Source: JAXMBX01 sp046349635 (lineage in GTDB: Bacteria > Planctomycetota > Planctomycetia > Planctomycetales > Planctomycetaceae). From it: DNA of 40,785 bases. The stretch spans positions 1-40,785 of the forward strand of contig JAXMBX010000045.1 of the NCBI GenBank assembly GCA_046349635.1, written 5' to 3'. Positions 8,968-17,485 of this stretch are shown here, one piece after another. Every line of letters starts with the position of its first letter. Within the stretch, counting starts at the first letter, position 1. Below the pieces are notes generated by a model that did no database searches, was not told the origin of the DNA, and was given only the letters and a program-made list of their open reading frames with translations. Both the position numbers and the translations under genes were made by a program.

Positions 8968-10266
8968 CTACCCGTGATCGTGATCGTGATCGTGATCGTG
9001 ATCGTGATCGTGATCGTGATCGTGATCGTGATCGTGATCGTGATCGTGATCGTGATCGTGATCGTGATCGTGATCGGCGCGCGGGGGACTCATTGGCACC
9101 CCCCCCTCATACGCTTCCTCCACAACCCGGTAAACTTCCTTCAACGGAACCCCTCGTTCCCGGGCAATTTGTGCGCACGCTTCAAATTCCGGTGTGAAGA
9201 TCGGCTTCCCTCCCTCCAGCCAACCCAGCTTTCCCGCCACTCCCCCCCATGGCGTCATCACCACGGTCGCGCTTCGTTCCCTTTTGGAACGCTCCATCAA
9301 CTTCCGTCGGATTCCAAGCGTCCCCGTCTCATCAAACAGGATTTTCTCAAACCGACTCGAATCGTCCGGTTTGCACAGCACCGTGAGCAACACTCCCGGT
9401 CGCTCTTTTTTCATCTGGATTGCCGTGCTGAACACATCCAGCGCCCCCGCCGACATCAGTTTCTGCTTGACGTACCCGATCACTTCCCCTGTGACGTCAT
9501 CCAGGTTTGTCTCCAGGACGAGGATCTGATCCTGGACTGGCTTCTCTGTCGTCTCGCCGACGATCAACCGCAACACATTCGCTCGGTCCGCGAAATCTTT
9601 GGTTCCCGCCCCGTAACCGATCTGCTCCATCGTCATGGCAGGCAGCGGACCGAAGCGGTCCACCATTGTCGCGAGGATTGCCGCGCCGGTAGGTGTCGTC
9701 AGTTCCGCGGAAATCGGGACATCGGCCAGCGGGATTCCCTTCAGCAGTTCCGCCGTTCCCGGAGTCGGCACCGTGCATACCCCATGGTCAATTTTGACCT
9801 GTCCACGTCCCGTGGGAACCGGACTGGAAACGATCACCTCCGCTCCCAGCAGGTCAAACCCCACCGCTGCGCCGACGATATCGACGATCGAATCGATCGC
9901 CCCCACTTCGTGAAAGTGGACTTTTTCCAGTGTGGACCCATGCACCCGGGCTTCCGCTTCCGCCACTTTCTGGAAAATTGCGAGTGCCAGGTTCTTCTGC
10001 CGCGGAGTAAGCCCGCTCCCCTGGATGATCTGCTGGATCTGGCCCAGGTGTCGATGGGAATGCTGCTCCGGATGGACCACCTTGATCCACTTGGCTCGGA
10101 ATCCGCACCGCTTCACCTCGTGGATCTCCAGGCTCACTCCGGGTAATTGCAGCGACAAGATCCCTTCACGGATTTGCTCCGCCTTGACCCCCGCATCGAT
10201 GATCGCGGCGAGAGTCATGTCTCCACTGATGCCGCACGAGCAATCCAGATATGCCAGCCGAGCCAC
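8968..10266 (-). CDS. larC: LarC, nickel-pincer cofactor (NPN) nickel insertase, with (DH)17 C-terminal tail
   Basis: LarC inserts nickel into the pyridinium bisthiocarboxylate nucleotide in a CTP-dependent cyclometallation, giving the NPN cofactor of lactate racemase and related enzymes. The 432-residue product begins with the hallmark YLDCSCGISGDMTLAA. It contains the LarC/DUF111 blocks ALAIFQKVAEAEARVHG, EKVHFHEVGAIDSIVDIVGA and LETNLDDVTGEVIGY. It is one continuous frame, unlike the frameshift-dependent larC1/larC2 of Lactobacillus. The C-terminus ends in 17 uninterrupted Asp-His pairs and a final Gly before TAG, a probable metal-binding tail. No larA, larB or larE lies in the window, and the gene stands alone on the minus strand. 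Confidence 0.95.
   Translation of the reverse strand: MARLAYLDCSCGISGDMTLAAIIDAGVKAEQIREGILSLQLPGVSLEIHEVKRCGFRAKWIKVVHPEQHSHRHLGQIQQIIQGSGLTPRQKNLALAIFQKVAEAEARVHGSTLEKVHFHEVGAIDSIVDIVGAAVGFDLLGAEVIVSSPVPTGRGQVKIDHGVCTVPTPGTAELLKGIPLADVPISAELTTPTGAAILATMVDRFGPLPAMTMEQIGYGAGTKDFADRANVLRLIVGETTEKPVQDQILVLETNLDDVTGEVIGYVKQKLMSAGALDVFSTAIQMKKERPGVLLTVLCKPDDSSRFEKILFDETGTLGIRRKLMERSKRERSATVVMTPWGGVAGKLGWLEGGKPIFTPEFEACAQIARERGVPLKEVYRVVEEAYEGGVPMSPPRADHDHDHDHDHDHDHDHDHDHDHDHDHDHDHDHDHG
8974..9075. repeat. Perfect hexanucleotide tandem repeat, 17 units of GTGATC, in the larC 3' end
   Basis: There are 102 bases of uninterrupted GTGATC units on the plus strand, read as GATCAC on the coding minus strand and translated as alternating Asp and His. 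Gain or loss of a unit keeps the frame and changes the His-Asp tail by one pair. Every unit contains GATC, so the tract is also an array of 17 Dam-type sites at 6-base spacing. Confidence 0.98.
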
Positions 10267-10390
10267 GTTCCAGCGCCTTCTGTTGATTCCAGAAAAGAAT
10301 AATGTCTCCTCTGTCCAGTGTAGGGGACCCTTCTACCGCCAGCAACTTGCACCGTCTCACCGTTTCTTCGTTTGGTGCAAGCATGAACAG

Positions 10391-10424
10391 AAAAAGGCCA
10401 CAGGTCGTGATGACCTGTGGCCTT
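10391..10424 (-). terminator. Intrinsic terminator of the small lipoprotein gene
   Basis: A perfect 13-bp inverted repeat (10394-10406 with 10412-10424, core GGCCACAGGTC) has a 5-base loop. On the minus strand it is followed by a run of five T. It lies about 90 bases beyond the stop of the 10514-11062 gene. Confidence 0.85.
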
Positions 10425-10513
10425 GTCTTTCAGATCCGGAATTCCGTTGAGGATTCTCTCCTGAGGGGATTGTCTCCTGACATCGGAAAAATCCCGGGTC
10501 CCGGTGCCGATGA

Positions 10514-11062
10514 TTACTTCGCGCCACCCGGGGGCGGGCCCGGAGGCAACCGGTCCACGTCGTTCGGTTCTTCCATATCCTTGGGCAATTCCACCTTCAG
10601 GTCGATGGTTCCCAAGTCGAGCGGTTTTCCCTGTTCGACCACCACGTCTTCCTTCCAGGGGCTCTTTTTCCCGTACTTATCCCCCAACTTGTCCGGACCA
10701 AAGTACGTGTTCCGCAGCAAGCTCGTCTTTCCCCACAGGATCGTGATGTCATACTTCCCGGGAATCAGGCCATCCCCTTTTTCCACCGTCATGAATTCAA
10801 AGTTGCCGTTCACGTCGGTAAAGGCATGCTTCCCGGTATCTTCCGGGGGAGCATCCTTCCCACGCGCCGTGACGCGAATTCGGCTCTTCGCCGGGGCTCC
10901 GTTAATCAGCAATTTCCCTTTCACCGGGGTCGAGACCGAGGCTTGCTTCTTCAAATCGTCCGGAATGAATTTTCCCTGCTTTGCGGGGCAGCCGGTCAGG
11001 CAGACACAGGCGAGCAGCAATCCCATCCAGCTATTGTTTTTCAAACGCGCCAATCCAGGCAT
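10514..11062 (-). CDS. Small lipoprotein with carboxypeptidase-regulatory-like (transthyretin-like) fold
   Basis: The frame is open up to 11170, but the best start is ATG 11062, preceded by GGAGC five bases upstream. That start yields a compact lipoprotein signal ending in the lipobox LTGC, about 182 residues in all. The mature part (VKGKLLINGAPAKSRIRVTA, then DVNGNFEF, then GKYDITI) has the pattern of carboxypeptidase-regulatory/transthyretin-like beta-sandwich proteins, common and mostly uncharacterised in planctomycetes. The tail is Pro/Gly-rich. It lies downstream of a DUF1559 gene on the same strand, a frequent planctomycete pairing, but a terminator at 11326-11366 separates their transcripts. 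Its function is unknown; an envelope location is inferred from the lipobox. Confidence 0.8.
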   Translation of the reverse strand: MPGLARLKNNSWMGLLLACVCLTGCPAKQGKFIPDDLKKQASVSTPVKGKLLINGAPAKSRIRVTARGKDAPPEDTGKHAFTDVNGNFEFMTVEKGDGLIPGKYDITILWGKTSLLRNTYFGPDKLGDKYGKKSPWKEDVVVEQGKPLDLGTIDLKVELPKDMEEPNDVDRLPPGPPPGGAK

Positions 11063-11461
11063 GTTAGCTCCAACTTTCATTTGCAGGTCTTCAGTGGATT
11101 TCCATAGTCCAAAACCATCCGGCACGCTTGCTCCTCGTAGTGCCGGCGAGCATCTTTTTTGATCCCTCAATCCCGATTCACAGCGACTCCTCGCCGCATC
11201 ATGTCTTCCGCAATGCGGTGGCGAAATTCTCCACGACTTTCATGGCAGCGGCCAGTGAGAAGCTCGACGAAGCGGCATTCAGGAACGTGTTTCTTCTGCG
11301 GAATCAGGGTCACCCCGCGACATAACAAAAACCCCCGTCCGCATCGGGTGACACGGAACGGGGGGCTCTGAGAGTTTATAACAAAATGCGGTTGAGGATC
11401 ACACGTATGGAACGGTTGTTCGCGTATCGCGATTCACCCCAGGCATCTTGTTAGGTCATTC
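11063..11461. other. Intergenic region between the DUF1559 gene and the lipoprotein gene
   Basis: No convincing gene is seen in these 399 bases. They contain the DUF1559 terminator (11326-11366) and presumably the promoter of the lipoprotein gene, for which I cannot identify clear -35/-10 boxes. Confidence 0.6.
11326..11366 (-). terminator. Intrinsic terminator of the DUF1559 gene
   Basis: On the minus strand the arms CCCCCCGTTCCG and CGGACGGGGG form a GC-rich stem with one bulged base and a loop of about 12 bases, followed directly by TTTTTG. It sits about 100 bases past the DUF1559 stop. Confidence 0.8.
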
Positions 11462-12661
11462 TTAGTAGTCGCCGATCGCTTCCGCGCCCTGGCAGGTGAA
11501 CAAACCGCACAGGGTGTAAGAGCCGATCGAGGAGGCCAGGAACTTGACCGCTCCGTCGCACATCAGGGCGTGAGCGCCACCGGTGTGGAAGGCATACAGT
11601 CCGGCACCCGGTTCGTTCGTGCAGTTGATACCGCACGGACCACCTTCACCCGGGTTCTCGTGTCCGTCATACAGACGGCCGGAGATCCAGGCGGCGTTGT
11701 TCGGGTCGGCCCAGGCACCGCCACCGATCTTGCTCTGCATAACGGCGGAAGCCGCGAACAGCGCGTCGGGGTCGGTCGTGAACTTCTGCTTCCCGAGGAC
11801 GTAGAACTCGTTACGAGCAGCGCTTTCGCTCAGCAGGATCGAGTTCGACAGACCGTCGGTGCACGGTTCCAGACGTCCGGCCTTGCTGGCCTGGAAGTCG
11901 TTGATGTCAGACGTGGTCACGCCGAACATCATCAGGACGGTGATGAAAGCGCTGTCCAGAATGTAGGCGGTTTCATCATTGATCGTCTGGCGGTTCGGAG
12001 CGGACGGATGTCCGACATAGGCATAACCCGAGAAGTCGCGATGCACGCCGCAGTGGGGGATGTAGTCGCAGGCTCCCAGGGTCGCGCTCACCGGCAGCGC
12101 GACAACAATGACCGGCGGAGTCGTGTCGGGCGGATCAGGATAAATCTGTTCGTTCGCCGGAATGCTCACCGACGTGCTCACCTGACCGCGCGGAGCGGAC
12201 GGGCAGTTGTACGTCGGAATGTACGCCTGGTTGGCAGGCGAATTCGTGGTCGACCACGTGGTGTTTCCGAATCCGCACATGTTGCCGGCCATCGTCGCAG
12301 CGGCAATACCCGGAGCATTCGGATTCCCCAGCTTGATCGCGTTGGCGATCGCAACCTGGTCGAGGTACGGCAGCAGGGCGACGCCCCACGCATTGCAGTA
12401 CGGAATCGTTGCCTTCAGGTTCGAACCGGCCAGACCCGCGAACCCGTAGTTCATCATGGCGGGAGCCGCGAACCGCTTGTACGTATCCAGGTAGTTGTGA
12501 TACGCCAAGCCAATCTGGTGCATGTTGTTCTTGCACTGCGTCCGGCGGGCAGCTTCGCGAGCTTGCTGCACTGCAGGAAGCAACAGCGCAATTAGAACCC
12601 CGATGATCGCAATGACCACCAGGAGTTCAATCAGCGTGAACCCCTTACGTTGAGACTTCAT
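11462..12661 (-). CDS. DUF1559 (SBP_bac_10) pseudopilin-like protein
   Basis: The start at ATG 12661 is set by AAGGAG seven bases upstream; an in-frame codon at 12688 lacks such a site. The product has 399 residues. The N-terminus is a type IV pilin/pseudopilin leader, KGFTLIELLVVIAIIGVLIA, with prepilin-peptidase cleavage expected after Gly7, followed by QQAREAARRTQCKNN. The C-terminus has the planctomycete H-X9-DG motif (HTGGAHALMCDG) and then AVKFLASSI. Such proteins occur in many paralogues per planctomycete genome and are thought to be exported surface pseudopilins, but their role is unknown. A leader sequence complementary to the ribosome site is described under the upstream intergenic region. 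Confidence 0.93.
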   Translation of the reverse strand: MKSQRKGFTLIELLVVIAIIGVLIALLLPAVQQAREAARRTQCKNNMHQIGLAYHNYLDTYKRFAAPAMMNYGFAGLAGSNLKATIPYCNAWGVALLPYLDQVAIANAIKLGNPNAPGIAAATMAGNMCGFGNTTWSTTNSPANQAYIPTYNCPSAPRGQVSTSVSIPANEQIYPDPPDTTPPVIVVALPVSATLGACDYIPHCGVHRDFSGYAYVGHPSAPNRQTINDETAYILDSAFITVLMMFGVTTSDINDFQASKAGRLEPCTDGLSNSILLSESAARNEFYVLGKQKFTTDPDALFAASAVMQSKIGGGAWADPNNAAWISGRLYDGHENPGEGGPCGINCTNEPGAGLYAFHTGGAHALMCDGAVKFLASSIGSYTLCGLFTCQGAEAIGDY

Positions 12662-13171
12662 ACCATTCTCCTTTTCAAAGAGACACAAAAGAAAGAAACA
12701 GAAACGAACATCCGCTCCATAGAAAAAGAACGGAAACGGATCGAAAGGAGGTCACGTCACAGATTTGCGCAATAATATTGGCGGAACGCCAAACTCAATT
12801 CTGCTTCGTGACAACGAACAAGGACGTGCTGCAAAGGCCTTCAGAATCAGTGTTTTCCGCTTCGGAAGGCAGAGAGATTTCGAGACCGAGTGGTCAATAA
12901 CTGATGATGCTACTGGTCAAAATTCAGTTGGTCAATCAGGAATCTTTCGCGAAGACTTGATTTTTTCAAAGTTCTTTGCTCGTCGTTAATCACGACTAAC
13001 GTGGAGATATATTCGCCTCCAACGTGGCAGTTCTACGTCAAGTCAGGTCATTCATTGATCCCCCTCTCAACCGTCATTTCCTCAAACTCACCTTGTACTC
13101 TCATTCTCTCGACGCAATGCTAGGGGAATACAAAATTCCTCGGAAAAACCTGCATCAGAACGGCGGTCGCC
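12662..13171. other. 510-base divergent intergenic region (DUF1559 leader / DUF1501 upstream)
   Basis: Three features are visible. First, CTCCTTT on the minus strand (12744-12750) is a 7-base perfect complement of the DUF1559 ribosome site AAAGGAG (12668-12674), so the leader could mask it. Second, a perfect hairpin TTGGCG-GAA-CGCCAA lies at 12778-12792. Third, on the plus strand AAAGGAGGT (12744-12752) precedes a TTG-started frame of 74 codons (12765-12989). Its spacing of 12 bases is long and the product resembles nothing I know, so I do not call it a gene. The stretch is visibly more AT-rich than its flanks. Confidence 0.55.
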
Positions 13172-14536
13172 ATGCCGGAATCGGGCTCCCTTTCCTCTCT
13201 CGGTCCGTTTCATCGCAGACACCTTCTGCACATCGGGGCTCTCGGACTGACCGGCATCACCCTCCCCCGCCTTTTCGCCGCCGAAAAGTCCACCCTGTCC
13301 TCTCCCGCGGCCGACGCCTGCATCCTCATCTTCCTGAATGGCGGTCCCAGTCATCTTGATATGTGGGACATGAAACCCCTCGCTCCCACCGGAATTCGTG
13401 GGGAATTCCAGCCGATTCCCACCTCCGTCCCCGGAGTTCTGTTCAGCGAGCATCTGCCCCGGACCGCCCCCTGGATGCACCACTGTGCCCTCATCCGTTC
13501 CGCTCACCACAGCGTCAATAATGCCCATGCCGCTGCCGTCTACGCCGCCTTGACCGGTCACGACCGGGGCGAACTCGGGGGTGGAGCTAAACCCGATGAT
13601 CACCCCGCGATTGGTTCCGTCACCGGCACGATCCGCCCTCCCGTCAAACCGACCGTTCCTTACGTTTCCCTCCCCTACGTCACCAAGGAAGGGGCAGGGG
13701 GGCCACCTCAACCCGGTTTCTTTGGGGGTTGGCTCGGCAAACAGTACGATCCGCTCTGGGTCTTGAAGGATCCCAATTCTCCCGATTTCAGCATTCCCGA
13801 ACTCACTCCCCAATCCGAGCTCTCCCAGGCCCGGCTCAGGCAGAGACAGACCCTGCAGCAGGTTCTCGACTCCGGGTATACCCCCCGTTTCTCTTCCCAA
13901 AGCGCGGGCTTTTCTGGCTTTCAGGAGCGGGCGGTCGATCTCCTCTGCTCTCCGGAAGTTCAACGCGCCTTTCGTCTCTCCGATGAGCCCTTCGATACCC
14001 GTGCGACCTACGGCCGAAATATCTACGGCCAAAGCACCCTGTTGGCCCGGCGACTCATCGAGGCCGGAACGCGCGTCGTCACTCTCTCCTGGGCACCCGA
14101 TGCCAATGCCACCTGGGATACCCACGGGTCGAACTTTCAGTCCCTCAAGAACCGCCTCCTCCCTGATCTCGATATGGCCCTCTCCAGTCTGATTCGGGAT
14201 CTCGTGGAACGGAGCATGCTCGAGCGAACTCTCGTCGTCGTCATGGGGGAATTCGGACGCAGCCCCAAAATCAACAACGCCAACGCCGGCCGCGACCACT
14301 GGAACTTCTGCTACTCACTCCTCATGGCGGGTGGCGGAATAAAACCGGGGTTTGTCTACGGCGCAAGCGACCGCATCGGCGGCGAACCCGCCCTCAATCC
14401 TGTCACTCCTGCCGACATCGTCGCCACGATCTATCATCAGTTGGGGATTTCAGCCGACCTCGAATTGTACGATGCCCAGAAACGCCCTCATCAGCTCGTT
14501 CCCTGGGGCCGCCCGATCTTCGACTTGCTCACGTGA
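13172..14536 (+). CDS. DUF1501 domain protein with Tat-type signal
   Basis: 454 residues. The N-terminus has a twin-arginine-like leader, HRRHLLHIGALGLTG, then LPRLFAAE. DUF1501 (PF07394) features follow: ACILIFLNGGPSHLDMWDMKP, the early GEFQPIPTSVPGVLFSEHLP block, VTLSWAPDANATWDTHG (about 305-321), and the late VVVMGEFGRSPKIN ... GRDHWNF block. DUF1501 proteins resemble the alkaline phosphatase/sulfatase superfamily and are abundant exported planctomycete proteins without a proven function. It stands alone, not next to a PSCyt gene as the second DUF1501 gene here does. The stop codon lies inside a short perfect palindrome (14531-14546, ACGTGA/TCACGT). Confidence 0.92.
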   Translation: MPESGSLSSLGPFHRRHLLHIGALGLTGITLPRLFAAEKSTLSSPAADACILIFLNGGPSHLDMWDMKPLAPTGIRGEFQPIPTSVPGVLFSEHLPRTAPWMHHCALIRSAHHSVNNAHAAAVYAALTGHDRGELGGGAKPDDHPAIGSVTGTIRPPVKPTVPYVSLPYVTKEGAGGPPQPGFFGGWLGKQYDPLWVLKDPNSPDFSIPELTPQSELSQARLRQRQTLQQVLDSGYTPRFSSQSAGFSGFQERAVDLLCSPEVQRAFRLSDEPFDTRATYGRNIYGQSTLLARRLIEAGTRVVTLSWAPDANATWDTHGSNFQSLKNRLLPDLDMALSSLIRDLVERSMLERTLVVVMGEFGRSPKINNANAGRDHWNFCYSLLMAGGGIKPGFVYGASDRIGGEPALNPVTPADIVATIYHQLGISADLELYDAQKRPHQLVPWGRPIFDLLT

Positions 14537-14557
14537 TGCGTCACGTTGAAAGAAAAC

Positions 14558-14598
14558 AAAAAAAGGTCACGGCCGGTTTCCCGGTCGCGACCTCTTTT
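14558..14598. terminator. Bidirectional intrinsic terminator between DUF1501 and porin genes
   Basis: The stem has arms AGGTC (14564-14568) and GACCT (14589-14593) extended by CGGCCGG/CCGGTCG, with a TTTC loop. It is flanked by seven A on the left, which gives a T-run for the minus-strand porin transcript. On the right, TCTTTTATTT serves the plus-strand DUF1501 transcript. Confidence 0.8.
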
Positions 14599-14624
14599 AT
14601 TTGCTCGACTCGACGACTGCGAAA

Positions 14625-15935
14625 TTAGAACTTCGCGATCGCGTCGATGCCGTAGATGATGTGGTTGAACGTCGGGTTCGGATCCCCAGGAGAGTTGTTG
14701 TACCGGATTTCAGGCCGGAACACGAGGTTGGGGTGCGGGCGGTAGTTCAAACCCCACGTATTGGTGTAATACGAGGTTCCCGTCGCTTTGTACCATTCCG
14801 TCCGGTAGCCGAACTTCAGGCAATCGTTGAAGGAATAGAACAGATAGTTGATCCAGCCCGTCGAATTGTCCGCGATCCCAGTGGCCGCGAAGTTTGTTCC
14901 GGTATTCGTTCCCAGAACGTCAAACTGCGAAACGTATTGCCACTTGTCGCCGAACTTTTCGCTGAAGATGAAGCTGTTGATCATCCCCTGGCCGCGCCAG
15001 CCGAAGTTGCCGAAGCCGTTCATGTAGGTGATCGTGGTGTTCTCGTCATAGGTGTACACGAGACCGCTGATCCCGTTACTCCCCTGGTTGAGTTGGGCAT
15101 AACCGGTATCCCAACCCAGGGTCCACCCGCCGATGATCGACAGCTTATCGCTGTACTTGTAGGTGCCCAATGCACCGGTGTGGGTGAACGGTTCGCTGTT
15201 GTAGAACGTCAACTGACGGCTGAGGAAGAAGTTGTCCGGTGACGTCACCACTTCATACCCGATCGGGGTATAAAAGTGTCCGATCTTCACGCTCAAATCG
15301 CAGTGGGCCACTTCCAAATACGCCTGCGGCAACGCGATTTCATAAATACCGTGGTCGAAACCATTCAGGTAGTCCCACGTGCCTGCCGGGTTACCGAACG
15401 ACTGGCCCTCGTTACCATCCACACCGTAGTAGGTGTCGAATCGATAACCCCAGTCCCAACCTTCGGAACCGTCGGCCACCTTGGCCGAATACAAGTACAA
15501 CTGTTGCAGATTGAACTTGCCCGCTTCCGCTGCGCTCGTGAACGCACCGTCCGCATGGCTTTGATAGCCCATTTCAATCCAGCCCGCGTAGTCGAAGCCC
15601 TTCGCCTTCGAAAGCTTCCACGGTTCACCCAGGTTGCACCAGCCCTTGCAGCAGCCGTCTTCCGAAGGAGCCGGGTTGTTCCAGAATTCGTCGAACATCT
15701 CGCAGAAGAACCCGGTCGGCTGGACCGCATTCGACGCGTCCGCCATCTCCGAGCCTTCGGGAATCCCTTGGAATCCCGAAGGAGCCTGATATGTCGTCGG
15801 GGGATTGATGACTCCGCTCGGGAGTCCGTTGTAGTCTTGAGCCGAAAGGTAGGAATTCCCACCCACGGCCACCGCCATCCACAGCCCCATCTTCGTCAGG
15901 GCCTGAATAACGCGTCGGTTCGCTCTGAATGCCAT
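14625..15935 (-). CDS. BBP2-type outer-membrane porin (OmpL-like)
   Basis: 436 residues. A good ribosome site (AGGAGG, 7 bases before ATG) and a signal peptide ending near YLSAQD support the start. The mature protein alternates short beta-strand-like segments rich in Tyr, Trp and Gly, as in beta-barrel porins. It contains the blocks YRFDTYYGVDGNEGQSFGNP, PQAYLEVAHCDLSVKIGHFY and SEPFTHTGALGTY, and ends in Phe (DAIAKF), the usual outer-membrane barrel signature. The same blocks recur in the 19278-20786 protein (PNAYLEVASGDVKLKLGHF and GEPFTHWGGLLTW), so the two are paralogues. The family resembles Pfam BBP2 (PF07642). The transported solute is unknown. Confidence 0.85.
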   Translation of the reverse strand: MAFRANRRVIQALTKMGLWMAVAVGGNSYLSAQDYNGLPSGVINPPTTYQAPSGFQGIPEGSEMADASNAVQPTGFFCEMFDEFWNNPAPSEDGCCKGWCNLGEPWKLSKAKGFDYAGWIEMGYQSHADGAFTSAAEAGKFNLQQLYLYSAKVADGSEGWDWGYRFDTYYGVDGNEGQSFGNPAGTWDYLNGFDHGIYEIALPQAYLEVAHCDLSVKIGHFYTPIGYEVVTSPDNFFLSRQLTFYNSEPFTHTGALGTYKYSDKLSIIGGWTLGWDTGYAQLNQGSNGISGLVYTYDENTTITYMNGFGNFGWRGQGMINSFIFSEKFGDKWQYVSQFDVLGTNTGTNFAATGIADNSTGWINYLFYSFNDCLKFGYRTEWYKATGTSYYTNTWGLNYRPHPNLVFRPEIRYNNSPGDPNPTFNHIIYGIDAIAKF

Positions 15936-16591
15936 GAATCTTCCTCCTGAAGATACGTCTGTATGTTTCCCGGAATTCGTTCACATTTCGTGGAAACAAC
16001 CAACCGGTGATCCCTGAACGTTGTGGCGTCCATCGAACCTCAGAGCGCCCGACCATTCCCGACAAGGGCATGCGTCATTTCTGACAGGTACGACGGCTCA
16101 GGGTGTTCTCACCAACTGGTTCCGCCTTCTTCCAGGTTTGTGGGGCTGGTTGAAAGCAGCTACCGGTTCCAACGAATATGCTGGACCTCAATTCGCTACG
16201 ATCACGACGCTTCTTCATCCGAGCGCAATCAGGAGAATACGTCTAGCCTGCATATCGGTCAGAGGTGGCCCGGAAGAATTACGATTACGGGGCAGTAAGA
16301 TAGACTCAACCTGATCGAAAAATCGGGAGTAACAGGCATCTCTTCACTGACGGGAAAACCCACCGGATTCGGAATTGGGAGCCAGGCTTTCCTAGATTGA
16401 AAAACGGCTCCTTGAAAAGAGGCTTCGTTCCCGATTGCAAAGGATTCTCGCGCCACAGGTTTCGCCAGAATCCGGAGAATTCTGGCTCAGCCAGCCTCAT
16501 ACGGAGTCTTCCTGCTTCAGGGCGGGGAACAATGCACACCTTCGGCCAATTCAGCCGAAACGGGCAGGTTTTCCGGACACAATGGGGCGCT
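15936..16591. other. 656-base region without a recognisable gene
   Basis: Short frames here have no start signals or family resemblance. The part next to 15935 must hold the porin promoter, but I see no clear boxes. No RNA gene or repeat was noticed. Confidence 0.5.
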
Positions 16592-17485
16592 CTACCGGGG
16601 CGCCACTTTCACAGCCACTGCCGCCGCGTGTCCATCCACCCAGAGGCGATCCAATTCCGCGACGGAATTGAAGCCATATATTTCCTGCAGGGCGAGACTC
16701 GTCCCCGCTTCCACAGAACGTTTCAGGAACTTCTGGAACGTCTCTGCTCCTCCATTCTGCATCAGGAATTCCACCAGCAGCAGGCTTTTCCCGTAAAATT
16801 CCGCCCTGCTTTCCATTCCCGGATACTGCTCGGATTTGACCAGTTCCACGAACGTGAACCGCTGCAGTTCCAGGCGACGCGCATCCAGACGATGGGCCGC
16901 TTGCTTTTCCTGCGGATCATTCAGCAAAGCCAACCCTTCCTCCGCCCAGCGGGGAGGGTTTTGACCGGAAACAGATCTGCGAGCAGCACGTGAATCAGTT
17001 CGTGCCGTAAAGCCGCAGGGACCGATTCCGCCGTCTCGATCACGTCGATCCGGCGACGAACGATCCGATTGGCTTGTAACTGGATCGAGGTCGTCCCGGC
17101 GGTTTGACGCCCTGCGGCACCCACGGCTTTCAAGTATTCTGCACGGGTCGCATGGACCAGCACTTCACAGCGAAGCTCCCAGTTCTTGGGATTTTGAATT
17201 CCCAGCCAACGCTTGGAGAGTTCTCCTCAGCGTTTCAGCCAAGTTCGCGATTTCGGTCAGCGTTTCAGTGGTGCTCTTCCGGAGACCACGAAGTTCGCTC
17301 GCGTCACCGACTGGAAAACAGCCTGGTTGCTATCGCTCTCATCGTCAAAGTCCACCGGCCGGAGGAGTTAACACGGCAGCAGGAGTTGACGCCGTAAAGC
17401 TCGTCGGTTGCACACCTCGGGGGGCAGCGACACTGGGTGCCACGGGATCGGCCATCAGGCAGGTCAGGAGCAGCCAGGTCTTCAT
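16592..17485 (-). pseudogene. Gluzincin (peptidase MA-like) metalloprotease, broken by four frameshifts
   Basis: Reading from ATG 17485 (signal peptide MKTWLLLTCLMADPVAPSVAA) and shifting frame four times gives one coherent protein of about 298 residues. The shifts fall near 17345-17360, 17273-17283, 17212-17223 and 16949-16956. The first and third shifts go +1; the second and fourth go -1 and restore the original frame. The central part has the zinc site HELIHVLLAD with the downstream glutamate in PRWAEEGLALLNDP, the HExxH...E arrangement of the gluzincin/peptidase MA-like family. The end AEFYGKSLLLVEFLMQNGG also fits that family. As written the gene cannot make a full protein. The intact reconstructed sequence suggests very recent decay or base errors. 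It would have been an exported zinc peptidase. Confidence 0.75.

Noticed and set aside
8974..9075. CRISPR-like array
   Set aside because: The tract is a 6-base tandem repeat without spacers, coding for His-Asp pairs.
8914..10146. 410-codon plus-strand frame with a long Ile-Val repeat
   Set aside because: It is the antisense of larC; the Ile-Val run is the complement of the His-Asp repeat, and there is no start signal or family pattern.
14531..14546. Palindrome ACGTGA-TGCG-TCACGT as a regulatory site
   Set aside because: It spans the DUF1501 stop codon and is short; a good terminator follows directly, so I see no reason to assign it a role.
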